A program made the translations under genes and the position numbers. From the NCBI GenBank assembly GCA_964395915.1, contig CAYNDB010000031.1, positions 1 through 22,297 of the forward strand: 22,297 bases of DNA, given 5' to 3'. Source of the DNA: CAYNDB01 sp964395915 (lineage in GTDB: Bacteria; Nitrospinota_A; UBA7883; JAJRTC01). Under the pieces are notes generated by a model that was given only the letters and a program-made list of their open reading frames with translations, was not told the origin of the DNA and made no database searches. Shown here in pieces: positions 7,668 to 15,541 of the stretch. Position 1 is the first letter of the stretch; each line of letters begins with the position of its first letter.

Positions 7668-7981
7668 TTAGAGAGTCTATCATCATCCTTTTCCCTGAGC
7701 CATGTTTTAAGACAGGCCACAAGATCATCGCGCGCAACCTCGGTCATGGCGCCCCGTAAAAGCTCGGCCGATGATTTCGCTTTCGGGTCGAGTTTGCCAC
7801 GCCCAGCCCTCACTTGTTGCATGGCGTCCTTAACAGCGGCGCTAATATCGCGCCCCGGCGTTTTTCTTTTTTCAGAGATGGATACCTTGTCATAGATCCG
7901 CCACTTTCTTAACATCCACAGCAGCGCTACGGCAAGCGTTATCCAGGCTATAGACATGCCCGCCATCCAAAATACGCTCAT
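7664..7981 (-). CDS. Small single-pass membrane protein, unknown function
   Basis: The 105-aa protein has one N-terminal membrane helix (about residues 5-24), a basic stop-transfer segment (RKWRIYDK) and a charged soluble tail of about 75 residues facing the cytoplasm if the positive-inside rule holds. I do not recognise a family. It starts 9 bp after the recombinase gene, with AGGTGAG as a good ribosome site, and ends in an ATGA overlap with the acetyltransferase gene. These tight junctions make it very likely to be a real operon member. Confidence 0.75.
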   Translation of the reverse strand: MSVFWMAGMSIAWITLAVALLWMLRKWRIYDKVSISEKRKTPGRDISAAVKDAMQQVRAGRGKLDPKAKSSAELLRGAMTEVARDDLVACLKTWLREKDDDRLSK

Positions 7982-7990
7982 AAAAATAGC

Positions 7991-8887
7991 TCACCTCGCT
8001 CTGGGGTGGGTTTTATCGTATATCTCTTTCATCCGGCTTTTGGCAATATGGGTGTATATCTGTGTTGTGGAGATATCGGAATGCCCCAGCATCCGCTGTA
8101 CGGAACGAAGGTCCGCCCCTCTATCGAGCAGGTGCGTGGCGAAGGAATGCCTTAGCGAATGGGGGCTTATCTTCTTTTTCACCCCACTTATGACCGCGTA
8201 TTTCTTGATAATCTTCCAGAACCCCTGCCTTGTCATCTCCTTGCCAAGCCTTGTCACAAAAAGCGCTTCAGTCCATTTTCCTTTTAATATCCCCGGCCTG
8301 GCGATTTCCCTGTATCCCTTTATCCTCTCCATCGCCACAGCCCCTAACGGCACAGCTCTTTCCTTTGCGCCTTTGCCGATGGTGGAAATATAGCCCATTT
8401 CGAAGTTTATATTTTTCAGCCGGATCGATACAAGCTCTGACACACGAAATCCTGTGGCGTATAATGTCTCCAGCATGGCGATGTCCCGAAGCCCTTCAAA
8501 GCTGTCCTGTTTCGGCGCGGCCAGCAGAGCTTCCACCTCTTTTATCGAGAGAGTCCCCGGCAATGACCGCCCAAGCTTTGGCGACTGTATAACTTCCGCA
8601 GGATTTGAGTTTAACAACCCTTCGCTGACCAGAAACCTGAGCAACCCTTTGACCGCGGCAAGAGAGCGCGCTGTGGTGGCGGCTGACATGCCGGACTTCC
8701 TCATCTTCGTTATATACGCGCTGATATCGGGCGGCGTAAGAGCGGCTAATGTATCAAGGTTTTTATAGCGAATCGCTTTAATAAAACGTTCGCAGTCGCG
8801 CCGGTACGCGTCGACAGTGTTCTGAGACCTGTTTTTTTCTATAACAAGATGAGTGATAAACTGGTCTATCAGCGACTCTCCGTTCAT
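7991..8887 (-). CDS. xerD: Tyrosine recombinase, XerC/XerD type
   Basis: At 298 aa the length is exactly that of XerC/XerD, the enzymes that resolve chromosome dimers at dif. An N-terminal SAM-like core-binding domain (about 1-105) precedes the catalytic domain. All six catalytic positions are visible: R148 (TGFRVSEL), K172 (GKGAKER), H243 and R246 (HSLRHSFATHLL), H269 (LGHSD) and nucleophile Y278 (TQIYTHI). XerD is my preference over XerC from overall resemblance, with moderate confidence. It lies within a housekeeping cluster, without attachment-site repeats, so it is not a phage integrase. No dif site was recognised in the window. Confidence 0.92.
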   Translation of the reverse strand: MNGESLIDQFITHLVIEKNRSQNTVDAYRRDCERFIKAIRYKNLDTLAALTPPDISAYITKMRKSGMSAATTARSLAAVKGLLRFLVSEGLLNSNPAEVIQSPKLGRSLPGTLSIKEVEALLAAPKQDSFEGLRDIAMLETLYATGFRVSELVSIRLKNINFEMGYISTIGKGAKERAVPLGAVAMERIKGYREIARPGILKGKWTEALFVTRLGKEMTRQGFWKIIKKYAVISGVKKKISPHSLRHSFATHLLDRGADLRSVQRMLGHSDISTTQIYTHIAKSRMKEIYDKTHPRAR

Positions 8888-9000
8888 CGTTTGATCTTAA
8901 CAGATAGCGCGACTCTACAACAAATATGGGAAGTGGGAAGCCTAGCGAAGAAAGTCGGAAACGGATATATTGTCAAGAAAGGTTTGCAGGTTCAGCGAAC

Positions 9001-10911
9001 TTATTTATCCCACATCTCATGCAAGCTCTTTACAAGATCATCCAGTTCACGATGAACATTAAATTCCGGCAGGCTTCTTAAAAATGTTTTGCCGTAACTT
9101 TTTGTAGCCATCCGCTTGTCCAGCACAGCGAGAAGGCCTTTATCTTCTTTAGAGCGGATAAGCCTGCCAAGCCCCTGTTTTAGCATCAGCGCCGCCGATG
9201 GAAGCTGATATTCACGGAAAGCCGAGCTGCCACGCTTTTCTATCGCCTCGATACGGGCGGCCACTTGCGGGTCTGACGGAGTGGCGAATGGCAGCTTGTC
9301 TATAATCACAGCGGAAAGCGTTTCACCCGGCACGTCCACACCCTGCCAGAACGACGTGGTGGCAAAAAGGACGGAGTGCGTATCCTTCCGAAATTTTTCA
9401 AGGATGACCGACCTTGGGCTGTCCCCCTGCTTCAACATGGTGAACGGTGTTTTACCGTCTATTAAATCCCACACCATTTCAAGATTTCTGTAACTGGTGA
9501 AAAGGACGAACGCTCTTCCTTTTGTTTCTTTCAAAAGAGCTTTTATCCTTTCAGCCGCCTTTGGCGCAAACTTGTCGGAATTTGGCTCCGGCAGGTCGGC
9601 GGCGATATAAAAAACAGTTTGTCGCTTATAATCGAACGGCGACTCGATAATATGTTCCTCCACTTCGGTAAGCCCGAGCCGCGATTTTATAAATTTGAAA
9701 TTGTTATCCGTGCTTAGCGTCGCCGAAGTAAACACACAAGCGTGCGCTATCGGGTATAGCTTTTCCTGCAGGTGACCGGAAACGTCTATCGGGAAGGACT
9801 GAAGGAATACGCCCCGCCCTCTCGTCTCAACACAATATACATAGCTGTCGTCATCCAGCGACAGAATTCCCTCCATCATGTCGGCAATATCCATGAACCT
9901 GCCTGAGAGGGCCTTGATATTGTCCGGCGCTTTTTTCATGGAGCTTATAAAATCGCCCACAAGCCGTATTGTGTTCAAAAGCTCTTCGGCTTGCTCTTTT
10001 GTCCGCTCCACATCATGTTTCCGCAGCCTGCGTTTACCTTCCTGTCCTCCACGAATGCTATCGAAAAAAGCGTGTGATCGACGGGAGAGATTTGACAACG
10101 TGACAGTCACATCCTTATCCGCGGTCTTGGCCGACGCAAGCTCGCGAGTGGTGTCGCGGACAGCTTCGTCTATACGGTAGTTGGATACGTTATGTCCAAA
10201 ATAGTTGGTCGCAGTCTCTTCCACGTTGTGAGCCTCATCGAAGATAACAGCGTCATAACGTGGAATAACCTCTCCGTACACGCTGTCACGTATGTTGAGG
10301 TCGGCGAAAAAAAGATGGTGGTTGACTACCACTATGTCGGCGACAGCGGCGTCCTCCCGCATTTTCGTTATAAAACACGAGTCGAACGTGGGGCACGCCT
10401 GACCTAAACAGAGTTCCGATTTGGAATTTATTTCGCTCCAGGCGATATAGTCGTCCGGCATGTTTTCCATATCCGCCCGATCGCCGGACTTTGTGCTATC
10501 GGCCCACTTTTGTATTGCGGTAAAGAATCTTCCCTCGCCGGAGTCTTTAAACAACGGTTGTTGCGAAAAATTTTTAAACCGCCGTTTGCACAGGTAATTT
10601 CCCCTTCCCTTCATGCAAGCGGTTTTAAAACCATCGCCCAGAAGTTTTTGCAGGATGGGGATGTCTTTTTTGATTATCTGTTCCTGCAGGTTCAGTGTGC
10701 CGGTTGAAACGACCACTTTCAGGCCGGATTCCACAGCAGGGATAAGATATGCCAGAGTTTTGCCTGTTCCGGTGCCGGCTTCGACAAGCAAAATTTCCCC
10801 GTTACCGAGGGTTTGCAAAACCGCTTCAGCCATAACCTCCTGACCTTCGCGATACTCGTACCTGTCAAGGATTGTCGCCAACCCTCCGTCCGGGCCAAAG
10901 TGTAGATTCAT
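9001..10911 (-). CDS. dinG: DinG-family ATP-dependent DNA helicase
   Basis: This is a superfamily 2, XPD/DinG-type 5'-3' helicase with an iron-sulfur cluster. Counting from an in-frame TTG two codons upstream (10917), Walker A AGTGTGKT lies at 47-54 and the DEAH box at 227-230. Four cluster cysteines are C110 (NYLC), C170, C175 and C181. The C-terminal half holds LFTSYRNLEMVW, TTSFWQGVDVPG and LPSAALMLKQGLGRLIRS, which are helicase motifs IV-VI. At about 636 aa it matches DinG without the exonuclease domain. ATG 10911 is chosen; neither start has a strong ribosome site. It is implicated in unwinding R-loops and damaged-DNA structures. It starts 39 bp after aroF. Confidence 0.92.
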   Translation of the reverse strand: MNLHFGPDGGLATILDRYEYREGQEVMAEAVLQTLGNGEILLVEAGTGTGKTLAYLIPAVESGLKVVVSTGTLNLQEQIIKKDIPILQKLLGDGFKTACMKGRGNYLCKRRFKNFSQQPLFKDSGEGRFFTAIQKWADSTKSGDRADMENMPDDYIAWSEINSKSELCLGQACPTFDSCFITKMREDAAVADIVVVNHHLFFADLNIRDSVYGEVIPRYDAVIFDEAHNVEETATNYFGHNVSNYRIDEAVRDTTRELASAKTADKDVTVTLSNLSRRSHAFFDSIRGGQEGKRRLRKHDVERTKEQAEELLNTIRLVGDFISSMKKAPDNIKALSGRFMDIADMMEGILSLDDDSYVYCVETRGRGVFLQSFPIDVSGHLQEKLYPIAHACVFTSATLSTDNNFKFIKSRLGLTEVEEHIIESPFDYKRQTVFYIAADLPEPNSDKFAPKAAERIKALLKETKGRAFVLFTSYRNLEMVWDLIDGKTPFTMLKQGDSPRSVILEKFRKDTHSVLFATTSFWQGVDVPGETLSAVIIDKLPFATPSDPQVAARIEAIEKRGSSAFREYQLPSAALMLKQGLGRLIRSKEDKGLLAVLDKRMATKSYGKTFLRSLPEFNVHRELDDLVKSLHEMWDK

Positions 10912-10956
10912 CGCCAATGGGGAAAACTCGCTACGTCCTCTGACGCGCAGGGAAAG

Positions 10957-11973
10957 TTATACCGATCGCCCGACAGCTTCCGCCACTTTGCGCACATTTT
11001 TCATCAGCGCCTCAAATTTGGGCGGCTTGAGCGATTGAGGCCCATCAGAAAACGCCTCTTCAGGCTTCCAGTGGACTTCTATCATCAGCCCGTCCGCTCC
11101 GGCGGCCACAGCGGCAAGAGCCATCGGAGCTACATACTGCCAGTAACCTGCGCCATGACTTGGATCAATGATTATAGGCAAATGTGATTTTTCTTTTACA
11201 ACAGGAATGGCGGAAAGATCAAGCGTGTTCCTGGTCGCATTCTCGAATGTGCGGATTCCTCTCTCGCACAATATGACCTTGTTGTTACCTTCGGAAAGGA
11301 TATATTCGGCGGACATCAGCCACTCATCTATGGTGGTGGCAAGCCCGCGTTTCAGCAGGATAGGCTTCTCCATTTTGCCAACTTCCTTTAGCAACGAAAA
11401 GTTCTGCACATTACGGGCCCCTATCTGCATGATATCGGTATATTTATGGACAAGCTCAACATCCCGGGGGTTCATCACCTCCGTGACAAACGGCATGCCA
11501 GTAGCTTCTGAAACTTCCTTAAGAAGTTTCAGCCCCTCCTCCTCCATACCCTGGAAACTGTATGGGGACGTGCGCGGCTTGAAGGCGCCTCCCCTCAATA
11601 TGGCGGCTCCCGACGCTAGCACAGATTTTCCTGTTTCTATAAGCTGCTCTTTCGATTCCACAGAGCAAGGCCCTGCCATGACAACAAGCTTATCGCCGCC
11701 AATCTTGACGCCTTTAACGTCTATAATGCTGTTCTCCGCCCGAACTTCTCTGGAACAAAGCTTGTATGGCTTGAGAATAGGCATCACGCTTTCAACATGT
11801 TTTAGAGACTCCAGCGCCTGAAGACGCGCCTTGTCCCTGGCGTCACCCAAAGCCGCGACAACAGTCCTGAATTCTCCCGACAGAATTCTGGTTGAATATC
11901 CGAAGTCCTTGATTCTCTTTACAACATCCTCAACGTCCTGCTGAGTCGCGTTTTCTTGCATCACTATTATCAT
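10957..11973 (-). CDS. aroF: 3-deoxy-7-phosphoheptulonate (DAHP) synthase
   Basis: This is the first enzyme of the shikimate pathway, condensing phosphoenolpyruvate and erythrose 4-phosphate. The 338-aa form has an N-terminal ferredoxin-like regulatory domain (about 1-70, MIIVMQENATQQDVEDVVKR) and then the barrel, as in the Thermotoga-type enzyme. Catalytic segments are GPCSVES (about 101-107), RGGAFKPRTSPYSFQG, LLKRG, ILCERGIRTFE and DPSHGAG. The frame extends upstream to 12117, but the family N-terminus begins at ATG 11973, which has AGGGG 7 nt before it. The regulatory domain is usually where aromatic amino acids or chorismate-derived ligands inhibit. Confidence 0.95.
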   Translation of the reverse strand: MIIVMQENATQQDVEDVVKRIKDFGYSTRILSGEFRTVVAALGDARDKARLQALESLKHVESVMPILKPYKLCSREVRAENSIIDVKGVKIGGDKLVVMAGPCSVESKEQLIETGKSVLASGAAILRGGAFKPRTSPYSFQGMEEEGLKLLKEVSEATGMPFVTEVMNPRDVELVHKYTDIMQIGARNVQNFSLLKEVGKMEKPILLKRGLATTIDEWLMSAEYILSEGNNKVILCERGIRTFENATRNTLDLSAIPVVKEKSHLPIIIDPSHGAGYWQYVAPMALAAVAAGADGLMIEVHWKPEEAFSDGPQSLKPPKFEALMKNVRKVAEAVGRSV

Positions 11974-12155
11974 TATTAAACCCCTGCGGAAACGTACCGC
12001 ATCTCCATTATGATATAAATCGTAGCATTGCCTACCTATCGTGTAACCTAGCATATTAAGATATTTCCCAGGGTGATACAACTTCAAAGGTGGAAGTAAA
12101 AACAAACCGCCATTCACCCTTGTTATTCACGCCAAACCCGACCTGTTTTCAGCTA

Positions 12156-12184
12156 TGGACTGAAAGGCGTCGCTCCGATACAAT
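12156..12184 (+). promoter_or_regulatory. Candidate promoter of tRNA-Leu
   Basis: TGGACT (12156-12161, 4 of 6) and TACAAT (12179-12184, 5 of 6) are separated by 17 bp. Transcription would begin near 12191, about 11 nt before the mature tRNA. Apart from this, the 228 bp between the aroF start and the tRNA should also hold the aroF promoter, but I could not pick out a convincing one. Confidence 0.45.
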
Positions 12185-12201
12185 ATCGGCTTCATATTTG
12201 T

Positions 12202-12287
12202 GCCGGAGTGGCGGAATGGCAGACGCGGAAGACTCAAAATCTTTTGTCCTTACGGGTGTGGGGGTTCGAATCCCCCCTCCGGCACCA
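12202..12287 (+). tRNA. tRNA-Leu (anticodon CAA)
   Basis: The acceptor stem GCCGGAG (12202-12208) pairs with CTCCGGC (12277-12283), followed by discriminator A and an encoded CCA (12285-12287). The anticodon loop CTCAAAA gives CAA, reading UUG codons. The variable arm and TTCGAAT T-loop are typical of a class II leucine tRNA. Confidence 0.97.
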
Positions 12288-12310
12288 ATCTTAACCACAG
12301 CATGTTTACC

Positions 12311-12339
12311 TTGATAGGCGTCGATAGATATATTATTAT
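12311..12339 (+). promoter_or_regulatory. Sigma-70-type promoter of the cheY-like gene
   Basis: TTGATA (12311-12316, 5 of 6) and TATTAT (12334-12339, 5 of 6) are separated by exactly 17 bp. This is the best promoter match I noticed in the window. The predicted 5' leader is about 50 nt and contains the ribosome site AGAGGT (12384-12389), five bases before the ATG. Confidence 0.6.
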
Positions 12340-12394
12340 CTACACTTAACTATTTAATTTATTGTGGTTTTCAATAATGACCTAGAGGTGTAAT

Positions 12395-12778
12395 ATGGGC
12401 GACATTGATCCTAATCTTAAAGTTTTGGTAATAGACGATTTTGCCACCATGAGGAAAATCGAAAAAAACATCCTCGGCCAGCTTGGAATAAAAAATGTAG
12501 ACGAGGCTGACGACGGCTCTACCGCTTTGCCGAAAATCCAGCAGACCAAATATGACGTAATCCTGCTGGACTGGAATATGCCTCAGATGAGTGGGCTTGA
12601 GCTGCTAAAAGCTGTTCGCGCCGATCCAAACACAGCTAGCGTCCCCATAATCATGGTCACCGCCGAAGCGTTGAAAGACAATATCGTAGCGGCCGCCCAG
12701 GCAGGTGTAAACGACTATGTGGTCAAACCGTTTACCGCAGCGATATTAGAAGAAAAGCTCAATAAGGTATTAAAGTAA
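12395..12778 (+). CDS. Stand-alone CheY-like response regulator
   Basis: The 127-aa protein is a single receiver domain. The full phosphorylation set is present: D14 and D15 (VIDDF), phosphoacceptor D59 (LLDWNMP), T89 (MVTAEA) and K111 (VVKPF), with Y108 as the switch aromatic. It closely resembles chemotaxis CheY, which carries the signal from CheA to the flagellar motor switch. No chemotaxis or flagellar gene lies in the window, so it could equally serve another kinase. It has its own promoter and a good ribosome site, and it converges with the TPR gene. Confidence 0.9.
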   Translation: MGDIDPNLKVLVIDDFATMRKIEKNILGQLGIKNVDEADDGSTALPKIQQTKYDVILLDWNMPQMSGLELLKAVRADPNTASVPIIMVTAEALKDNIVAAAQAGVNDYVVKPFTAAILEEKLNKVLK

Positions 12779-12791
12779 AGCTTGGCTTTTT
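12777..12791. terminator. Short hairpin between convergent genes
   Basis: AAAGC (12777-12781), loop TTG and GCTTT (12785-12789) are followed by TT on the plus strand. It overlaps the last base pair of the cheY-like stop codon and sits in the 14-bp gap before the TPR gene stop. A 5-bp stem is weak, but its position suggests a shared bidirectional terminator. Confidence 0.35.
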
Positions 12792-12792
12792 A

Positions 12793-13545
12793 TTAAAACA
12801 ATTTTCTGTTGATCGCATCGTAGAGAAGCTTTGCTTCCTTGAAATCAGGGGCCAGCGACATTGCTTTTTGAAGGCTTTCTATCGCTTTATCGCTCTGCCC
12901 GTCTTCATAATATGCTCTGCCTATATTATAATGCAGCGCCTCGTCATCCTGATCTATAGAGAGCGCCTTATTATAATTCTCAATTGCCAGGTCATACATT
13001 TCCCCACGCCTTAGCTCTATTCCATATTCATTAAACAGATGTTTGTTATCTTTATCGTAAAGGCTGTCTACCTCGGATAATTTTTCAAAAGACTCCTTGG
13101 CCTTATCCACCTCGCCAAGCTCCATATGGGCCTTGCCCTTGCCAAGATGGGCCTCCAGGTTTTGATCGTCCTGTTTTACCGCCATGCCAAACTCGAAAGC
13201 GGCGGCGTTATATTCTTTACGTTCAATGTGTTGCTGCCCCATGTTCACTCTTTCCTCAGCTTTCTCTTTCTTAAGCTCATCATCAGTTCTCGGTTTAAAG
13301 TTGCATTTATGGGTGGAACAGTCATGGAAGCGAGCTTCAAACTCATCGTTTTCCAGCGTCTCGGCGACTATTGCTGTCGGGGAGCCGTCAGGCTTGAGAT
13401 AGAATAAATCTACCTCGTCTTTGTTTTTGGTTTTAGCATAATAGTGGAGGTCTTGCGCTTCATTGGAAACACGGCGCGTAGCCATGGTGCCAGCTTCGAT
13501 TTTTTTACTCTCAAAATAAATACCTTTGATCTCTTCGCTGGCCAT
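12793..13545 (-). CDS. TPR protein with uncharacterised N-terminal domain
   Basis: The 250-aa protein has two parts. Residues 1-85 form a domain I do not recognise, rich in charged and aromatic residues and ending with a CX4C pair (C76, C81, in HDCSTHKC). From about 96 to 235 there are roughly four tetratricopeptide repeats, for example EYNAAAFEFGMAVK, DKAKESFEKLSEVD, DLAIENYNKALSID and DKAIESLQKAMSLAP. No signal peptide is seen, so it is probably a cytoplasmic scaffold. ATG 13545 is preferred to the in-frame TTG at 13560 because neither has a strong ribosome site. It lies downstream of the Memo gene on the same strand and converges with the cheY-like gene. Confidence 0.85.
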   Translation of the reverse strand: MASEEIKGIYFESKKIEAGTMATRRVSNEAQDLHYYAKTKNKDEVDLFYLKPDGSPTAIVAETLENDEFEARFHDCSTHKCNFKPRTDDELKKEKAEERVNMGQQHIERKEYNAAAFEFGMAVKQDDQNLEAHLGKGKAHMELGEVDKAKESFEKLSEVDSLYDKDNKHLFNEYGIELRRGEMYDLAIENYNKALSIDQDDEALHYNIGRAYYEDGQSDKAIESLQKAMSLAPDFKEAKLLYDAINRKLF

Positions 13546-13615
13546 AAGAATATCTTTCAACTGGTTTTAATATTATTTTTCAGAACAATATATTCTACTT
13601 CGTTTAATAAATGAT

Positions 13616-13642
13616 GGGAACCCTAACAAACACTTGTTTCCC
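13616..13642 (-). terminator. Weak hairpin after the Memo operon
   Basis: GGGAA-C (13616-13621) can pair with GTTTCCC (13636-13642) with one bulge and a 14-nt loop. It lies just after the Memo stop codon, read on the minus strand, and is followed by a loosely T-rich stretch. It may end or attenuate the five-gene operon before the TPR gene. The evidence is modest. Confidence 0.25.
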
Positions 13643-13647
13643 GTCCG

Positions 13648-14883
13648 TTATCCATGGCGAGAGCTGTGAAGAGTCATCGTAGCGAAACTGACCACAGTCT
13701 CTCGCTGTCCTTCTATATTTTGTCGATATTCAATCAGGCTGCCATGATCCGCATCACACACTTTGAGCAAGGTGTATAGCGGCGGAAAGCCGCATACCCT
13801 GTTTACGCTATTTGTCTCCACAATTTTTTTATGGAAATTTTCCATATTCATTCGTTCTATGGCGTCCAATAATTCACGATCGTCATCCTCGATTCTTTTC
13901 AGCTCTTCGTCAGACAATTTGTGACTATCCCCGAACCTCGCTCCGACATGTGAGAAATCCACACTTGCCACGAAAACCGTTTTGCGGTTTGTCTCCTCCA
14001 CAGTCTTTTTCAGAGCTTCGATAAACTTGTCTACCCGCTTGCCGTTAAACACCGGATGGTCGATATCCCAAACTTGTTCAGGGAACGAAAGTAATATCGG
14101 AACGACAGTCACCTCCGGTCTTTCTTTATACAGGTGGGCCAGGAAAAGCGCATGGAACTCGATCGAATGCTCCATTCTGTGCGCGTCGATATCACCTCCA
14201 ATATCTTCTCCAAATTTTTCCTGAAACTTTGCGAGAAACTCTCTGTCCACCCGCAATGATCCTAAAGGAGTGGCTATATCTTTGTCCAAACAGGAGAAAA
14301 AGTCCTCGGAAAGAGAATGCCCTGTGCCGAGAATTATAAACAGGTCGGCGTCGGTGTCTTTTAACGTTTTCCACCCTGCGGCCATCATATCCGCGCCTAT
14401 CCTGAAATCGATATGAGGCACAACTATCGCTCGAACAGTTCCATTATTTTGTTTGACGCCCCCGCTTACCAGTTCGTTCATACTAGCCAAAAGCTCTTTG
14501 GGCGCCGCAGGATAACTTTTACCGGCGAATACAAACGGACGTTCAGAAGAAGCGAGGAATTTGCTCTTAACCTTTTTCTCAAAATCAGAGAACCGCTCGT
14601 TATCGAGCATCAAAGTGTCATCCAGTTTTTCTACAAGCTCCTCAATCTCATCTTTTGTTATTTCTCCGCCAAATTTATTTTTAAACTCTTCGCATATGCG
14701 GTCCAGGTCTTTTTTCCCATCGAACAGGGTCAAAAGATAAAATGCGGGGAGAGACAATGTCATCGCCAGTTCGCTATAGCCCGCAGGGTCATACAGGTTA
14801 ACCATACGCTCACCGTTCTGTTCCACAGGCACAGCTTCCAGCTGACGAAGCGCCGGACGGTTATTAGGATGACGCGCATTCAC
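13648..14883 (-). CDS. PqqD-like/Memo fusion protein (AmmeMemoRadiSam protein B type)
   Basis: The 411-aa protein has two domains. Residues about 10-98 resemble PqqD-like winged-helix folds (LPAFYLLTLFDGKKDLDRI, EELVEKLDDTLMLDNERF). Residues about 115-408 are a Memo domain. The metal- or catalysis-related positions of Memo are present: H157 (VPHIDFR), H189 (GTGHS) and C364 (NRVCGFPPLY), along with EHSIEFH (239-244) and SVDFSH (307-312). Memo proteins are related to extradiol dioxygenases; human MEMO1 binds iron and copper and affects redox signalling. In bacteria the family is often linked to AMMECR1 and radical SAM genes, which are not adjacent here. The start is GTG, 8 bp after plsY, with no ribosome site of its own, which suggests coupling. 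Confidence 0.88.
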   Translation of the reverse strand: MNARHPNNRPALRQLEAVPVEQNGERMVNLYDPAGYSELAMTLSLPAFYLLTLFDGKKDLDRICEEFKNKFGGEITKDEIEELVEKLDDTLMLDNERFSDFEKKVKSKFLASSERPFVFAGKSYPAAPKELLASMNELVSGGVKQNNGTVRAIVVPHIDFRIGADMMAAGWKTLKDTDADLFIILGTGHSLSEDFFSCLDKDIATPLGSLRVDREFLAKFQEKFGEDIGGDIDAHRMEHSIEFHALFLAHLYKERPEVTVVPILLSFPEQVWDIDHPVFNGKRVDKFIEALKKTVEETNRKTVFVASVDFSHVGARFGDSHKLSDEELKRIEDDDRELLDAIERMNMENFHKKIVETNSVNRVCGFPPLYTLLKVCDADHGSLIEYRQNIEGQRETVVSFATMTLHSSRHG

Positions 14884-14891
14884 AATATTAA

Positions 14892-15533
14892 TTATTCAGA
14901 ACGTTTAAACTTTTTCAGGAAATCTGTTTTCCGCTCTTCTCCATTAAGAAGTCTTTTTATATTTTCTCTGTGGGAGAACATTATCAGCCCGGCCATTGCT
15001 ATGGATATCAGTATAAGCTCCGCAGGGACCTCTTTACCAAACATCATTTTCTGTGTCAGTAATATTACAGCGGCGGATATAGCTCCTAGTATTGATCCTA
15101 ACGCAACGTATTGAGTGGTAAGAGTCACGAGAAGATAAACAAAGAACGCTCCCAACGCCGCCACCGGAGCCAGCCCCAGAAACATACCACACGCCGTGGC
15201 CACGCCTTTACCCCCTTTAAAACGCGCAAAAACTGTCCAGATATGCCCAAGCACAGCGGCCACTCCACAATAAAGCGCCGTCATCTGACCAGAAATAAAC
15301 CCCACCCCAAAAGGAGCGATCATAGACACTGCGGCATAACCTTTGAGAATATCTATTAACAAAACTACGATATAAGGCTTCAGACCAAAAAGGCGATACA
15401 CGTTTGTCGCGCCCGCGTTGCCGCTGCCGTGCTCGCGGAGATCTATCTTTCCTATAATTCGCCCCGCAATTAACGCAGTGGGAAAGGAACCCAGGATGTA
15501 ACTAGCCAAAATCACTAACAGAAAATCGGTCAT
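14892..15533 (-). CDS. plsY: Acyl-phosphate:glycerol-3-phosphate acyltransferase PlsY
   Basis: This 213-aa inner-membrane enzyme makes lysophosphatidic acid from acyl phosphate and glycerol 3-phosphate, the first committed step of phospholipid synthesis. The three family motifs are visible: SGNAGATN (37-44), GHIWTVFARFKGGKGVAT (96-113) and SHRENIKRLLNGEE near the C-terminus. Several hydrophobic helices fit the known topology. It starts 8 bp after the diguanylate cyclase gene and ends 8 bp before the Memo gene. No plsX is visible. Confidence 0.95.
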   Translation of the reverse strand: MTDFLLVILASYILGSFPTALIAGRIIGKIDLREHGSGNAGATNVYRLFGLKPYIVVLLIDILKGYAAVSMIAPFGVGFISGQMTALYCGVAAVLGHIWTVFARFKGGKGVATACGMFLGLAPVAALGAFFVYLLVTLTTQYVALGSILGAISAAVILLTQKMMFGKEVPAELILISIAMAGLIMFSHRENIKRLLNGEERKTDFLKKFKRSE

Positions 15534-15541
15534 TTTGTGTG

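Noticed and set aside
7991..8887. Phage or integron integrase near tRNA genes, suggesting a mobile island
   Set aside because: The protein has exact XerC/XerD length and motifs, sits in a housekeeping operon, and is kilobases from both tRNAs. No direct repeats of a tRNA 3' end were noticed.
11974..12117. N-terminal extension of DAHP synthase by 48 residues
   Set aside because: The extra residues match no family part, while ATG 11973 begins the usual N-terminal domain and has a good AGGGG ribosome site.
14413..15114. Long open frame on the plus strand, antisense to the Memo and plsY genes
   Set aside because: It lies opposite two well-supported conserved genes, has no recognisable domain and no ribosome site. 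The same holds for the plus-strand frame at 15539-16261 opposite the GGDEF gene.
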